A DNA stretch of 64,000 nucleotides. It comes from Nocardioides sp. 1609. GTDB lineage: Bacteria; Actinomycetota; Actinomycetes; Propionibacteriales; Nocardioidaceae. The stretch spans positions 1-64,000 of the forward strand of contig NZ_SPUJ01000010.1 in the NCBI RefSeq assembly GCF_004522105.1, in the 5' to 3' direction. Numbering within the stretch: position 1 is the first letter of the stretch; each line of letters begins with the position of its first letter. Shown here one piece after another: positions 51,732-60,283 of this stretch. The translations under genes and the position numbers were made by a program. The notes beneath the pieces were generated by a model. It saw only the letters and a program-made list of their open reading frames with translations, made no database searches and was not told where the DNA came from.

Positions 51732-52139
51732 ATGTCAGACACGTCCCACCCCGACGGTCGTCCCGACGTCGAGCTGCGGCTGCCGGCCGACAGCGCCTAC
51801 GCCTCGGTCCTGCGGACGACGACCGCCGGCCTGGCCGCGCGCCTCGACTTCACCATCGACGACATCGAGGACCTGCGGATCGCGGTCGGCGAGGCCAACG
51901 CGATGGTGCTGGAGCACGCCGCGGACGGCACCGACCTCGTCACCGGCTTCCACCTGGCACCGGGGCAGATGACCATCTCGGTCGGCGCCCGGACCGCGGG
52001 CAACCCGGTCCCCGACCTCGACAGCTTCGCCTGGCAGGTCCTCACGACCCTGGCGACGTCCGCCGACATCGAGTCGCGCGACGGCCACCTGGCGATCGTG
52101 ATGACGATGACGTCGTCCGCCCTCGGGGCCGGCACCTGA
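51732..52139 (+). CDS. Anti-sigma factor, RsbW/UsfX-like serine kinase fold
   Basis: 135 residues from ATG 51732. Short GHKL ATPase fold: DIEDLRIAVGEANAMVLEHA contains the N-box (E-x-x-x-N), and the rest is a compact alpha/beta sandwich (VELRLPADSAYASVLRTTTA at the start). It should sequester the next gene's sigma factor until released by anti-anti-sigma proteins. The gap to the sigma gene is one base. No anti-anti-sigma gene is in the window. Confidence 0.85.
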   Translation: MSDTSHPDGRPDVELRLPADSAYASVLRTTTAGLAARLDFTIDDIEDLRIAVGEANAMVLEHAADGTDLVTGFHLAPGQMTISVGARTAGNPVPDLDSFAWQVLTTLATSADIESRDGHLAIVMTMTSSALGAGT

Positions 52140-52140
52140 C

Positions 52141-53070
52141 ATGGACTCGTCTGCACCTCGGGACGGCAGCACCTCCCCGCCCGACCCTCCCCAGCCCGAC
52201 CCTGTCCAGCCCGATCCCGTCGAGCCCGACCCGCTGGTCGAGGTCGAGGTCGAGGTCGAGGACGACGTCCAGCCGACCCCCGCCGAGGCGCGGCTCACCC
52301 GCGTCGAGGCCACCCGCAAGCGCAGCGCCGAGCTGTTCGTCGAGCTGCGCGACGACCTCGGCTCCGACGCCACCCGTGGCCAGGCCCGCGACGACCTGGT
52401 GCACCTGCACCTGCCCCTGGTCGAGCACTGCGCCCGGCGCTTCCGCAACCGCGGCGAGCCGTTCGAGGACCTCGTCCAGGTCGGCACGATCGGGCTCATC
52501 AAGTCGATCGACCGGTTCGACACCGAGCGCGGCGTGGAGTTCTCGACCTACGCGACGCCCACGATCATCGGCGAGATCAAGCGGTACTTCCGCGACAAGG
52601 GCTGGGCGATCCGCGTCCCGCGGCGCCTGCAGGAGCTGCGGATGCAGATCAGCGCGGCCTCGGCCGAGCTGACCCAGAGCCTGGGCCGCTCCCCCACCCC
52701 CCGCGAGCTCGCCGAGACCATCGGCTGCACGGTCGAGGACATCGTGGAGGGCATCGAGTCGAGCAACGCCTACTCGACGCTCTCGCTCGACGCCAGCGAC
52801 GACTCCGACGAGGGCGGGTCGAGCATGCTCGACGCGATCGGCGTCGAGGACGAGGGCCTCGAGCACGTCGAGATCCGCGAGTCCATCAAGCCACTGCTCG
52901 AGCAGCTCGCGCCGCGGGAGAAGAGGATCCTGCTGCTGCGGTTCTTCAAGAACATGACCCAGTCGCAGATCGCCGAGGAGATCGGCGTCTCGCAGATGCA
53001 CGTCTCCCGGCTCCTGAACCGGACCCTCGAGCAGCTGCGCACCTCGCTCGAGGCACCCGACCCCGAGTAG
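52141..53070 (+). CDS. sigF: General-stress RNA polymerase sigma factor, SigB/SigF type
   Basis: 309 residues. An acidic, Pro/Val/Glu/Asp-rich repetitive N-terminus of about 45 residues precedes regions 2-4: FEDLVQVGTIGLIKSIDRFD, ERGVEFSTYATPTIIGEIKR, RVPRRLQELRMQI, SLGRSPTPRELAETIGCTVE, and LRFFKNMTQSQIAEEIGVSQ with MHVSRLLNRTL. No ECF features and the length exceeds typical SigF (260), because of the acidic extension. It is downstream of an anti-sigma partner and behind a SigB-type promoter. Confidence 0.93.
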   Translation: MDSSAPRDGSTSPPDPPQPDPVQPDPVEPDPLVEVEVEVEDDVQPTPAEARLTRVEATRKRSAELFVELRDDLGSDATRGQARDDLVHLHLPLVEHCARRFRNRGEPFEDLVQVGTIGLIKSIDRFDTERGVEFSTYATPTIIGEIKRYFRDKGWAIRVPRRLQELRMQISAASAELTQSLGRSPTPRELAETIGCTVEDIVEGIESSNAYSTLSLDASDDSDEGGSSMLDAIGVEDEGLEHVEIRESIKPLLEQLAPREKRILLLRFFKNMTQSQIAEEIGVSQMHVSRLLNRTLEQLRTSLEAPDPE

Positions 53071-53080
53071 GGCCCCGACC

Positions 53081-53461
53081 TCAGGCGCCGTCGCGCTCCA
53101 AGGCGGCGATGCTGGCCGGCTGCACCATCAGCACGATGGTGACCACGCCCATCACGGCGAGCGGGACGGCCAGGAGCGGCACGTCGCGCACGTTCCAGGC
53201 GATGCCGATCTGGATCAGCTGCGTGATGAGCACCGGTCCCCGCGCCCAGCCCCGCTGCTTCGTCAGCCCGACCGCCGCCGCGACCAGCGCGCCGCCGTAG
53301 GCGCCGAAGAAGATCGCGACCGAGAGGCCGATCTCGACCTGGTCTCCCCCCACGTCGAGGACGGCGAGCAGCGCGAGGACGATCATCGCCACCCCTTGCA
53401 CACCGACGAGCACCGCTGAGAGGGTCAGGGGGAGGGGCCGCGCCCGACTGCTCTCTCGCAC
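53081..53461 (-). CDS. Four-helix membrane protein of unknown function
   Basis: 126 residues from GTG 53461. Hydrophobic segments: LPLTLSAVLVGVQGVAMIVL, IGLSVAIFFGAYGGALVAAA, GPVLITQLIQIGIAWNVRDV and LLAVPLAVMGVVTIVLMVQP. Convergent with the sigma gene (10 bp) and divergent from whiB1 with about 215 bp between. No functional motif. Confidence 0.65.
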   Translation of the reverse strand: MRESSRARPLPLTLSAVLVGVQGVAMIVLALLAVLDVGGDQVEIGLSVAIFFGAYGGALVAAAVGLTKQRGWARGPVLITQLIQIGIAWNVRDVPLLAVPLAVMGVVTIVLMVQPASIAALERDGA

Positions 53462-53676
53462 GAACCGGAGCCTACGGCGCCCTCGTCGGCCGTTCGTTCT
53501 CGGGAGGCTGTGACGGACAAGACTCACATCACGGCGCGAAACGCTTGATACCGCCGTCGATAGTTGCGACAGTGGTCAGGCGTTCGTGAAATCGTTCACA
53601 CACCGACGATCTCGCGCGCCCGCAGGCCTGAGCAACCCCTGCCTGCACGAACGAGAGATCAAGGATCCACCCACCC

Positions 53677-53928
53677 ATGGACTGGCGCCACCGTTCCGCA
53701 TGCCTCGACGAGGACCCGGAACTGTTCTTCCCGATCGGCAACACCGGTCCGGCCATCCTCCAGATCGAGGAGGCCAAGCAGGTCTGCCGACGCTGCGACG
53801 TGCGCGAGCTCTGCCTCGCCTGGGCGCTGGAGGCCGGACAGGACCACGGAGTCTGGGGCGGCCTCAGCGAGGACGAGCGCCGCGCGCTCAAGCGGCGCAA
53901 CGCCCGCGCGCGGGTGCGCACCGCCTAG
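53677..53928 (+). CDS. whiB1: WhiB-family iron-sulfur transcription regulator, WhiB1-type
   Basis: 83 residues. Four Fe-S Cys: C9, C37, C40 and C46, in the C-x2-C spacing QVCRRCDVRELCL. The G[VI]WGG turn (GVWGGLSEDERRALKRRN) and basic C-terminus bind DNA and SigA. The sequence around MDWRH, ELFFPIGNTGPA and SEDERRALKRRNAR closely follows M. tuberculosis WhiB1, an essential NO-sensitive regulator. Followed by a strong hairpin, and next to pdtaS as in mycobacteria. The 215-bp upstream gap should hold its promoter. Confidence 0.95.
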   Translation: MDWRHRSACLDEDPELFFPIGNTGPAILQIEEAKQVCRRCDVRELCLAWALEAGQDHGVWGGLSEDERRALKRRNARARVRTA

Positions 53929-53966
53929 GACGAGACGGGCGAGCGCAGCGAGCCCGTGCTCGTCCT
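53927..53966. terminator. Hairpin between whiB1 and pdtaS
   Basis: AGGACGAG (53927-53934) pairs with CTCGTCCT (53959-53966), extended by ACGGGC/GCCCGT with one bulged base, 14 bp in all. It overlaps the whiB1 stop codon and can serve both convergent genes. Confidence 0.7.
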
Positions 53967-54009
53967 GATGGTGGTCGAGCTCGCTCGATCAACCTCCGAG
54001 GTTGCTGGC

Positions 54010-55482
54010 TCACCCGGCTGTCGGCACGTCGATCGCGACCCGCGTCCCGCCCTCGGGGCGGTTGCGCAGCTCGAGCTGACCGCCGAGCTCGGACTCGACG
54101 AGCGTCCGGACGATCGACAGACCCAGGTTGGTCGAGCCGTCGAGGGTGAAGCCCTCCGGCAGACCGCGGCCGTCGTCGTCGACCACGACGTGCGTCCGGC
54201 CACCGAGGTGGTCGACGGTCACGACGATCTCGCCGGCCACGTCGGGGTCGTCGTCGTAGCCGTGCTCGACGGCGTTCTGGAGCAGCTCGGTCAGCACCAT
54301 CGCCAGCGCGTTCGCACCCTCGCTGGGCAGGACGCCGAAGCTGCCGAGCCGGCGCACCCGCACGCGGCCGGGCAGGGCGCTGACGTCGGTGACCATCGTG
54401 CCGAGGCGGTCGGCGATCTCGTCGAACTGCACCGTCTCCTCGACGGCCTGGCTGAGCGTCTCGTGGACGATCGCGATCGACCCGACCCGCCGCACGGCCT
54501 CCTCGAGCGCGAGCTTGGCGGTCTCGTTGTCGATCCGGCGGGCCTGCAGCCGGAGCAGCGCGGCGACGGTCTGCAGGTTGTTCTTCACGCGGTGGTGGAT
54601 CTCGCGGATCGTCGCGTCCTTGGTGACCAGCTCGCGGTCGCGGCGACGCAGGTCGGACACGTCACGGACCAGGATCAGCCCACCGATGTGCTCGCCGCCG
54701 GGCCGCAGCGGGATCGCCCGCACGATGATCGAGACCTCGACGGTGCCGATCTCGACGTCGCGGTGCGCCCGGCCGCCCAGGACGGCGCTGAGCGTCTCCT
54801 CGTCGGGACGGCGGCGGGGCGGCACCAGCTCGCGCACGAGGTCGGCCAGCACCAGGCCGGCCAGGTCGCCCGAGAGCCCGAGCCGGCGGTAGACCGACTG
54901 GGCGTTGGGGCTGGCGTAGACGACGTGCCCGCCGGCGTCGACGCGCAGGAAGCCGTCGCCGACCCGCGGTGAGTCGGCGTGGTCGCTGCGCTGGCCCGAG
55001 GAGGGGAAGTGCCCGGTCGCGATCATCTGGGTCAGGTCGGCCGCGGTCTGCAGGTAGGAGAGCTCGAGACGGCTGGGGGTGCGGACGCCGAGCAGGTTGG
55101 TGTTGCGGCCGATCACGCCGATCACGCGTCCGGCGCGCATCACCGGGATGGACTCGTTGCGCACCGGCACCTCGTCGCGCCACTCGGGGTCGCCCTCGCG
55201 CGCCGTCCGGCCCTGCTCGTAGGCCGCGTCGAGCAGCGGTCGCCGTCCCCGCTCGACGTAGGTGCCGACGATGTCGTCGACGTAGGCCGTCGGCCCGGTC
55301 GTGGGCCGCATCTGCCCGGCCGCCCAGAACCCGCTGCGCTCGCGGTCGGGCAGCCACAGGACCAGGTCGGCGAAGGACAGGTCGGCGATGATCTGCCAGT
55401 CGGCCTGGAGCAGCTGCAACCAGGCGACGTCGTCGGCGTCGAGATCGGTGCGCGTGCGGACGATCTCGGTGAAGGACGACAC
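54010..55482 (-). CDS. pdtaS: Sensor histidine kinase, PdtaS type (GAF-PAS-HisKA_2)
   Basis: 490 residues from GTG 55482. An N-terminal GAF-like domain (WIIADLSF-type region, about 10-150) precedes a PAS domain (FLRVDAGGHVVYASPNAQSV). HisKA_2 has the phospho-His in TIREIHHRVKNNLQTVAALL, and the ATPase domain has VLTELLQNAVEHGYDDDPDV (N-box) and VDDDGRGLPEGF. No TM helix, so it is cytosolic. The order whiB1-pdtaS matches M. tuberculosis Rv3219-Rv3220c. The partner PdtaR regulator (ANTAR domain) is not in this window. Confidence 0.92.
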   Translation of the reverse strand: MSSFTEIVRTRTDLDADDVAWLQLLQADWQIIADLSFADLVLWLPDRERSGFWAAGQMRPTTGPTAYVDDIVGTYVERGRRPLLDAAYEQGRTAREGDPEWRDEVPVRNESIPVMRAGRVIGVIGRNTNLLGVRTPSRLELSYLQTAADLTQMIATGHFPSSGQRSDHADSPRVGDGFLRVDAGGHVVYASPNAQSVYRRLGLSGDLAGLVLADLVRELVPPRRRPDEETLSAVLGGRAHRDVEIGTVEVSIIVRAIPLRPGGEHIGGLILVRDVSDLRRRDRELVTKDATIREIHHRVKNNLQTVAALLRLQARRIDNETAKLALEEAVRRVGSIAIVHETLSQAVEETVQFDEIADRLGTMVTDVSALPGRVRVRRLGSFGVLPSEGANALAMVLTELLQNAVEHGYDDDPDVAGEIVVTVDHLGGRTHVVVDDDGRGLPEGFTLDGSTNLGLSIVRTLVESELGGQLELRNRPEGGTRVAIDVPTAG

Positions 55483-55545
55483 CCCGCAAGGGTAGGGCGA
55501 GGCCTCGATGGGGGTCGACGGGCGTTCCTTTGGCAGGATGACCCC

Positions 55546-56397
55546 GTGTCCCGGGTCGACTGGAAGCAGGTCCACGCAGCCGACTTCCAGGTGCCCTCCG
55601 GCGTCCCGCTCGCCGACCTCACCGAGGAGCTCACGCTCATGCTGGGCGACCCGGACCCCGTCCGGCGCGACGCGACGGCGTACCCGACGCTGGCCACGTG
55701 GGTCGAGCGCGGGGTGTACGACGACCTGCTGCCCGCGCTCGGCGACGGGATGGCCGTCGGGCTGCGGACCGGCCTCGGGCTCGTCGAGGACGACACCGTC
55801 TTCCGGCGCAGCTTCTCGGCCCTGGTGCTGGCCGAGTGCGTCCTGCGTGACAACAACCGGCCGCTCGTGCTCGGCGGCAAGGTGCTGCAGTGGGGCGACG
55901 CGATCGCCACGTGGATGCTCCGCGAGCGCGACCTACGGGGCTTCGTGCCGGGCAAGGGGTGGGCGCACGCCATCGCCCACGGCGCCGACGCGCTGGGCAC
56001 GCTGGCCCAGTCACCGCACTTCGGGCCGCCCGAGCTGACCGTGGTGCTCGACGTCGTCGCCGACGTCCTCTGCGCGCGCGTCGACCGGCTCTTCAGCAAC
56101 GGCGAGCCCGACCGGCTCGCCGCGGCGACGATGTACGTGCTGCGCCGCAACCAGCTGCCGATCGAGGTGCTCGAACCGTGGGTCAACCGGATCACCGAGC
56201 ACGCCCGCCGGCCCGCACGCGGTGACCGCCGCGACCCGCACCTGTCCACCGGCAACGCCCAGGCGTTCCTGCGCGCGCTGTACCTCCAGCTGGCCCTCGG
56301 CAACCGGCCGCCGGCGTCGCGGGCCGACCTGATGCTGGTCCTGGTCGGCGCGCTGCGCTCGACCAACGAGCACTACCTCGAGGTCCGCACCTCCTGA
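55546..56397 (+). CDS. DUF2785 domain protein
   Basis: 283 residues from GTG 55546. The family text is visible: LADLTEELTLMLGDPDPVRR at the N-terminus, TVFRRSFSALVLAECVLRDN, and ERDLRGFVPGKGWAHAIAHG followed by ADALGTLAQS. Helical-repeat-like and cytosolic, function unknown. Divergent from pdtaS across about 60 bp. Confidence 0.82.
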   Translation: MSRVDWKQVHAADFQVPSGVPLADLTEELTLMLGDPDPVRRDATAYPTLATWVERGVYDDLLPALGDGMAVGLRTGLGLVEDDTVFRRSFSALVLAECVLRDNNRPLVLGGKVLQWGDAIATWMLRERDLRGFVPGKGWAHAIAHGADALGTLAQSPHFGPPELTVVLDVVADVLCARVDRLFSNGEPDRLAAATMYVLRRNQLPIEVLEPWVNRITEHARRPARGDRRDPHLSTGNAQAFLRALYLQLALGNRPPASRADLMLVLVGALRSTNEHYLEVRTS

Positions 56398-56442
56398 GGC
56401 CGGCTCGGTCCTCGGCTGGGGGCGGTCCCCTAGTCTGCGGGC

Positions 56443-58137
56443 ATGACTGAGACGCACGACACAGCAGCGGGCGCCGGCCCGGGCTCCGGCGGGGGTGCCG
56501 ACCTCACCGGCCACGCGGGCGAGCTCGCCGTGGCGGTGGCCCGCGCGCACGGGGTCGAGACGATGTTCACCCTGTCGGGCGCCCACGTCTTCCCGATGTA
56601 CGACGGCGCGGTGAAGGCGGATCCGCCGATGCGGCTGCTCGACGTCCGCCACGAGCAGACCGCCGCCTTCGCGGCCGAGGCCACCGGCAAGCTGACCCGG
56701 GTCCCCGGCCTGGCCGTGCTCACCGCCGGTCCCGGTGTCACCAACGGCATCAGCGCGATCGCCCAGGCGCAGTTCGCCGGGTCGCCGATGGTCGTCGTCG
56801 GCGGCCGCGCCCCCCAGAACCGGTGGGGCACCGGCAGCCTGCAGGAGCTCGACCAGCCGCCGATCGTGGCCTCCATCTCCAAGCACGCCGCCACCATCGC
56901 GACCGCCGCCGACATCCTCGGCGGCATCGACGAGGCGTTCCGCGTCGCCCGGTCCTCGCACCGCGGGCCGGTGTTCGTCGACGTCCCGATGGACGAGTTC
57001 TTCAGCTCGGCGAGCGGCCCGGTGCCGACGGGTGGGCGGGTCACCGGTGCCGACCCGGACCCCGACGCGGTGGCCGCCGTCGCCGCGCTGCTGGCCGGCG
57101 CCACCCGGCCGGTGCTGATCCTCGGCACCGACGTGTGGGCCGACCACGCCGAGGAGGCCGCGCTGCGCCTGGTCGAGGGCGCCGGCGTCCCCACGATCAC
57201 CAACGGCATGGGCCGCGGCCTGGTGCCCGGTGGCCACCCGCTGCTGGTGACCAAGGCCCGCAGCAAGGCGCTCAAGGAGTCCGACCTCGTGGTCGTGGTG
57301 GGCACGCCGCTCGACTTCCGGCTGGGCTACGGCGTCTTCGGCGACCCCGAGAACCCCGCGCGCGTCGTCCACGTCGCCGACTCCCCCGCCCAGGTCGCCG
57401 CGCACGCCACCCTGGCGGCGTCGGCGTCCGGCGACCTCACGAGCGTGCTCGACGCCCTGCTGGCCGCGCTCGAGCGCGGCAACCGGCCCGACTGGTCCGG
57501 CTGGGTCGCCGACCTCCAGGACACCGTGCGGGCCGCCGTCGAGCGCGACCGGGCGCTGCTGAGCGCCGAGGCCGACCCGATCCACCCCGCCCGCATCTAC
57601 GGCGAGCTGGCCCCCCGGCTGGCCGACGACGCCGTCGTCATCGGCGACGGGGGTGACTTCGTCAGCTTCGCCGGGAAGTTCGTGGAGCCGAAGCGGCCCG
57701 GCGGCTGGCTCGACCCCGGCCCTTACGGCTGCCTCGGGGCCGGGCTCGGTGCTGCGATCGCGGCGCGGATCGCGCGGCCCTCGTCCCAGGTCGTGCTGCT
57801 GCTCGGAGACGGCGCCGCCGGCTTCTCGCTGATGGACGTCGACACCCTGGTGCGGCACGACCTGCCGGTCGTCATGGTGATGGGCAACAACTCCGCCTGG
57901 GGCCTGGAGAAGGGCCCGATGCAGATGCTGTACGGCTACGACGTCGCCGCCGACCTCGCTCCGCGCACCCGCTACGACGAGGTGGTCAAGGCCCTCGGCG
58001 GTGCCGGCGAGACCGTCACCGACCCGCGCCAGATCGGGCCCGCCCTCGACCGCGCGTTCGCCTCGGGCGTCCCCTACCTGGTCAACGTGATCACCGACGT
58101 CGAGGCGGCCTACCCGCGCGCGACGTTCGGGATCTGA
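56443..58137 (+). CDS. Thiamine-pyrophosphate enzyme, acetolactate synthase-like
   Basis: 564 residues. The N-terminal PYR domain has the catalytic Glu in VRHEQTAAFAAEA. The middle domain follows. The C-terminal PP domain has the TPP/Mg motif GDGAAGFSLMDVDTLVRHDL, then VMVMGNNSAWG. It lacks an adjacent small regulatory subunit and departs from IlvB in the substrate region, so the reaction (acetolactate, oxalyl-CoA or related) is not settled. A Gly/Ala/Ser-rich tail of about 20 residues precedes the fold. The gene 17 bp downstream is a GNAT protein. Confidence 0.85.
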   Translation: MTETHDTAAGAGPGSGGGADLTGHAGELAVAVARAHGVETMFTLSGAHVFPMYDGAVKADPPMRLLDVRHEQTAAFAAEATGKLTRVPGLAVLTAGPGVTNGISAIAQAQFAGSPMVVVGGRAPQNRWGTGSLQELDQPPIVASISKHAATIATAADILGGIDEAFRVARSSHRGPVFVDVPMDEFFSSASGPVPTGGRVTGADPDPDAVAAVAALLAGATRPVLILGTDVWADHAEEAALRLVEGAGVPTITNGMGRGLVPGGHPLLVTKARSKALKESDLVVVVGTPLDFRLGYGVFGDPENPARVVHVADSPAQVAAHATLAASASGDLTSVLDALLAALERGNRPDWSGWVADLQDTVRAAVERDRALLSAEADPIHPARIYGELAPRLADDAVVIGDGGDFVSFAGKFVEPKRPGGWLDPGPYGCLGAGLGAAIAARIARPSSQVVLLLGDGAAGFSLMDVDTLVRHDLPVVMVMGNNSAWGLEKGPMQMLYGYDVAADLAPRTRYDEVVKALGGAGETVTDPRQIGPALDRAFASGVPYLVNVITDVEAAYPRATFGI

Positions 58138-58153
58138 CGGCGTCGGGTCGGCA

Positions 58154-58687
58154 GTGGTGGACCTGCGCCGCGCGCGCCCCGACGAGTACGACGCCATCGG
58201 CGCGCTCACCGTCGCGGCCTACGAACCGTTCCTCCTCGGACCCGACGACGACTACCGGACGCGGCTCACCGACGTCGCGGGCCGCGACCGCGACGCCGAG
58301 GTCTGGGTCGCGGCGGAGGACGGGCCCTCCGGCGTCGTCGTGCTCGGCAACGTGACGCTCTGCCCACCCGGCTCGCCGTGGTGCGAGCTGGCCCGCGACG
58401 GCGAGGGCGAGTTCCGCATGCTCGCCGTCGCCCCCGCCGCGCAGGGACGGGGCGTCGGCGCCGCGCTCGCCGGTCTCGTCGTCGACCGGTTCCGCGCGGA
58501 GGGCGCTCGCGGCGTCGTGCTGTCGAGCCTGACCGGGATGGCCGGTGCCCACCGCCTCTACGAGCGGCTCGGCTTCACACGCGCCGCGGCCCGCGACTGG
58601 TCACCGGTGCCCGGCGTCGACCTGGTCGCCTACGAGCTCGACCTGGGGCGGGAGCCCCGAACGGACCAGAGGACGGAGCACCCCTGA
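58154..58687 (+). CDS. GNAT family N-acetyltransferase
   Basis: 177 residues from GTG 58154. Acetyl-CoA loop MLAVAPAAQGRGVGAALAG and C-terminal LTGMAGAHRLYERLGFTRAA. The stop (TGA) shares one base with the next ATG, so it is coupled to the thioesterase-like gene. Confidence 0.88.
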   Translation: MVDLRRARPDEYDAIGALTVAAYEPFLLGPDDDYRTRLTDVAGRDRDAEVWVAAEDGPSGVVVLGNVTLCPPGSPWCELARDGEGEFRMLAVAPAAQGRGVGAALAGLVVDRFRAEGARGVVLSSLTGMAGAHRLYERLGFTRAAARDWSPVPGVDLVAYELDLGREPRTDQRTEHP

Positions 58688-59052
58688 TGGATGCCACCCT
58701 GCGCTTCACGGTGACCGGCGACGACACGGCCGCCGCGGTCGGGAGCGGCTCGCTGCCGGTGCTCGGCACGCCGCGCCTGCTGGCGTGGTGCGAGGCGGCC
58801 ACCTGCGCGGCCATCGAGCCGGCGCTCGGCGACGGCGAGACCAGCGTCGGCACCCGGGTCTCGATCGAGCACCTGGTCGCGTCGGCCGTCGGGCAGGAGG
58901 TCGAGGTGACGGCGTCCTCGGTCTACGCCGACGGCCGGCTGCACCGGTTCACGGTCGCCGCGCGCCACGTCGGCGGCAACGGCAAGGTGGTCGGTTCCGG
59001 CGAGGTCACCCGCGTCGTGGTCGACGCCGAGCGGTTCCTCGGCCGGCTCTGA
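58687..59052 (+). CDS. Hotdog-fold thioesterase, FlK-like
   Basis: 121 residues from ATG 58687. VLGTPRLLAWCEAATCAAIE, GETSVGTRVSIEHLVASAVG and VVGSGEVTRVVVDAERF follow the fluoroacetyl-CoA thioesterase-like hotdog family. Catalytic Thr/His/Glu identity is plausible (TP, H). Overlaps the GNAT stop by one base. The native substrate is unknown, and a small-acyl-CoA role is inferred. Confidence 0.8.
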   Translation: MDATLRFTVTGDDTAAAVGSGSLPVLGTPRLLAWCEAATCAAIEPALGDGETSVGTRVSIEHLVASAVGQEVEVTASSVYADGRLHRFTVAARHVGGNGKVVGSGEVTRVVVDAERFLGRL

Positions 59053-59077
59053 GGGGTTCCTGGTCCGGGCGAGCAAA

Positions 59078-59109
59078 GACCCCCGGCGCCGAGTGGCGGA
59101 CCGGGGGTC
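59078..59109 (-). terminator. Terminator of the bL37 gene
   Basis: GACCCCCGG (59078-59086) is complementary to CCGGGGGTC (59101-59109). On the minus strand the hairpin is followed by TTTGC. It is shared with the convergent thioesterase gene. Confidence 0.7.
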
Positions 59110-59124
59110 GGTGCAGCAGCTGCG

Positions 59125-59199
59125 TCAGCTGTTGGGGCGCTTGCCGTGGTTCGCTGCCTTCTTGCGGCGCGCGCGGCGCTTGCGGCCTGTCTTTCCCAT
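59125..59199 (-). CDS. 50S ribosomal protein bL37
   Basis: Only 24 residues, behind a perfect SD (AGGAGGT, about 5 bp upstream of the ATG at 59199). The very basic start MGKTGRKRRARRKK leads to AANHGKRPNS, matching actinobacterial bL37, known from mycobacterial ribosome structures (ANHGKRP signature). It occupies a pocket of the 50S subunit. It is too short for most annotation pipelines. A terminator follows. Confidence 0.85.
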   Translation of the reverse strand: MGKTGRKRRARRKKAANHGKRPNS

Positions 59200-59288
59200 G
59201 ATGACCTCCTGGGTTCGGTAACGAGGCAGTCTCTCAGGTCGCCCGGGAGGACACGAAATCGGCCGGCGGTCCGAGGGCAGCACCCCGA

Positions 59289-59942
59289 TCAGTACAGCGG
59301 CGTGTAGCGGCCGTTCGGGACGAAGTCGGCGAGCCCGCGGTAGCGGTTCCCGCTCAGGTAGCGGGTGATGTCGATGACGGACACCTGGGCGCGGATGTGG
59401 GCCGGCGAGCCGATGCAGGTCTTCGGGAACCCGATCCGGATCTGGCCGACGCGCAGCAGGAACGACCCGTTGATCGGGCAGTCGACGTACTGGGAGGTGC
59501 CGTCGTCGTAGTGCTCGATGAGGAACGCGCCGCGGCGGTCGTCCTTGTCCTTGGGACTGTAGAACCAGGCCTCGTGCTCGTAGCCGCGGTAGCGGCGGTC
59601 GGAGTCGATGACCACCCGGACGACCTGCGCCTTGGCGGCGCGGAACCGGCCGGTGACGGTGAACCAGTAGCAGAGGTCGCGATCCTTGTTCCACACGCCG
59701 AGACCGTTGGCCTCGACCCCGCGCGGACCGTCGGTCGTCGGGTCGCGCAGGATCCGGGTGGCTCGCCCGTTCGCGCAGCCGCGCGCGGGCCGCTCGGACA
59801 GCGCGTCCGGGGCGGACGCCGTCCGCCCGGTCGCGGCGGTCGGGGCCGGGTCGACGGCGTGAGCGGCGCCAGGGGCGACCATCAGGCCGATGCCGAGGGA
59901 GACGGCCAGGGCGGCCGCGCGGAGGCGGGGAGCGAAGGACAT
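59289..59942 (-). CDS. Secreted protein of unknown function
   Basis: 217 residues from ATG 59942. A signal peptide (LRAAALAVSLGIGLMVAPGA, then AHAVDPAP) with a likely cleavage after AHA. The mature domain is beta-rich with four Cys (RGCANG, RDLCYWFT, YVDCPI, PKTCIG), suggesting two disulphides, and an FRAAKAQVVRVVIDSDRRYR core. There is no recognised family. It lies between bL37 and rsrA. Confidence 0.65.
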   Translation of the reverse strand: MSFAPRLRAAALAVSLGIGLMVAPGAAHAVDPAPTAATGRTASAPDALSERPARGCANGRATRILRDPTTDGPRGVEANGLGVWNKDRDLCYWFTVTGRFRAAKAQVVRVVIDSDRRYRGYEHEAWFYSPKDKDDRRGAFLIEHYDDGTSQYVDCPINGSFLLRVGQIRIGFPKTCIGSPAHIRAQVSVIDITRYLSGNRYRGLADFVPNGRYTPLY

Positions 59943-59983
59943 GGCAGGGTCGTACCCCACCCGGCTCCGCTCACACGCCGCGT

Positions 59984-60283
59984 TCAGCCCTCGGTGATCT
60001 GGACCTGGACCTCACGGATCCGGATGCGGACCCGCTCACGGAGGTCGGACGGCGCCTGCTCGGAGCACGAGCGGGCGACGACGGACTTCACGGTGCGCTG
60101 GAGGTCGTACTTCTCCAGGCACGGGTTGCACGAGTCGAGGTGCGCGCGGACCACGGAGCAGTCGGCGTCGTCGAGCTCGTTGTCGAGGAAGTAGACGATG
60201 CGCTCGAGGTAGTCGGCGCACTCCTCGTCGTGGGCGGCGGGCGCCGCCGCGGGACGGGAGCCGGAGGGCTGGAGGTCCGACAT
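59984..60283 (-). CDS. rsrA: Zinc-binding anti-sigma factor of SigR, thiol-redox sensor
   Basis: 99 residues. ZAS motif H48-x3-C52-x2-C55 (AHLDSCNPCLEKYD) with upstream C22 and C42, as in RsrA. Under disulphide stress the zinc is lost and SigR is released. It overlaps the sigR stop by one base, giving a coupled pair. Mycothiol is the usual reducing partner in this phylum. Confidence 0.9.
   Translation of the reverse strand: MSDLQPSGSRPAAAPAAHDEECADYLERIVYFLDNELDDADCSVVRAHLDSCNPCLEKYDLQRTVKSVVARSCSEQAPSDLRERVRIRIREVQVQITEG

Noticed and set aside
56011..58209. A 732-codon minus-strand frame
   Set aside because: Antisense to the TPP enzyme with clear cofactor motifs; low-complexity translation.
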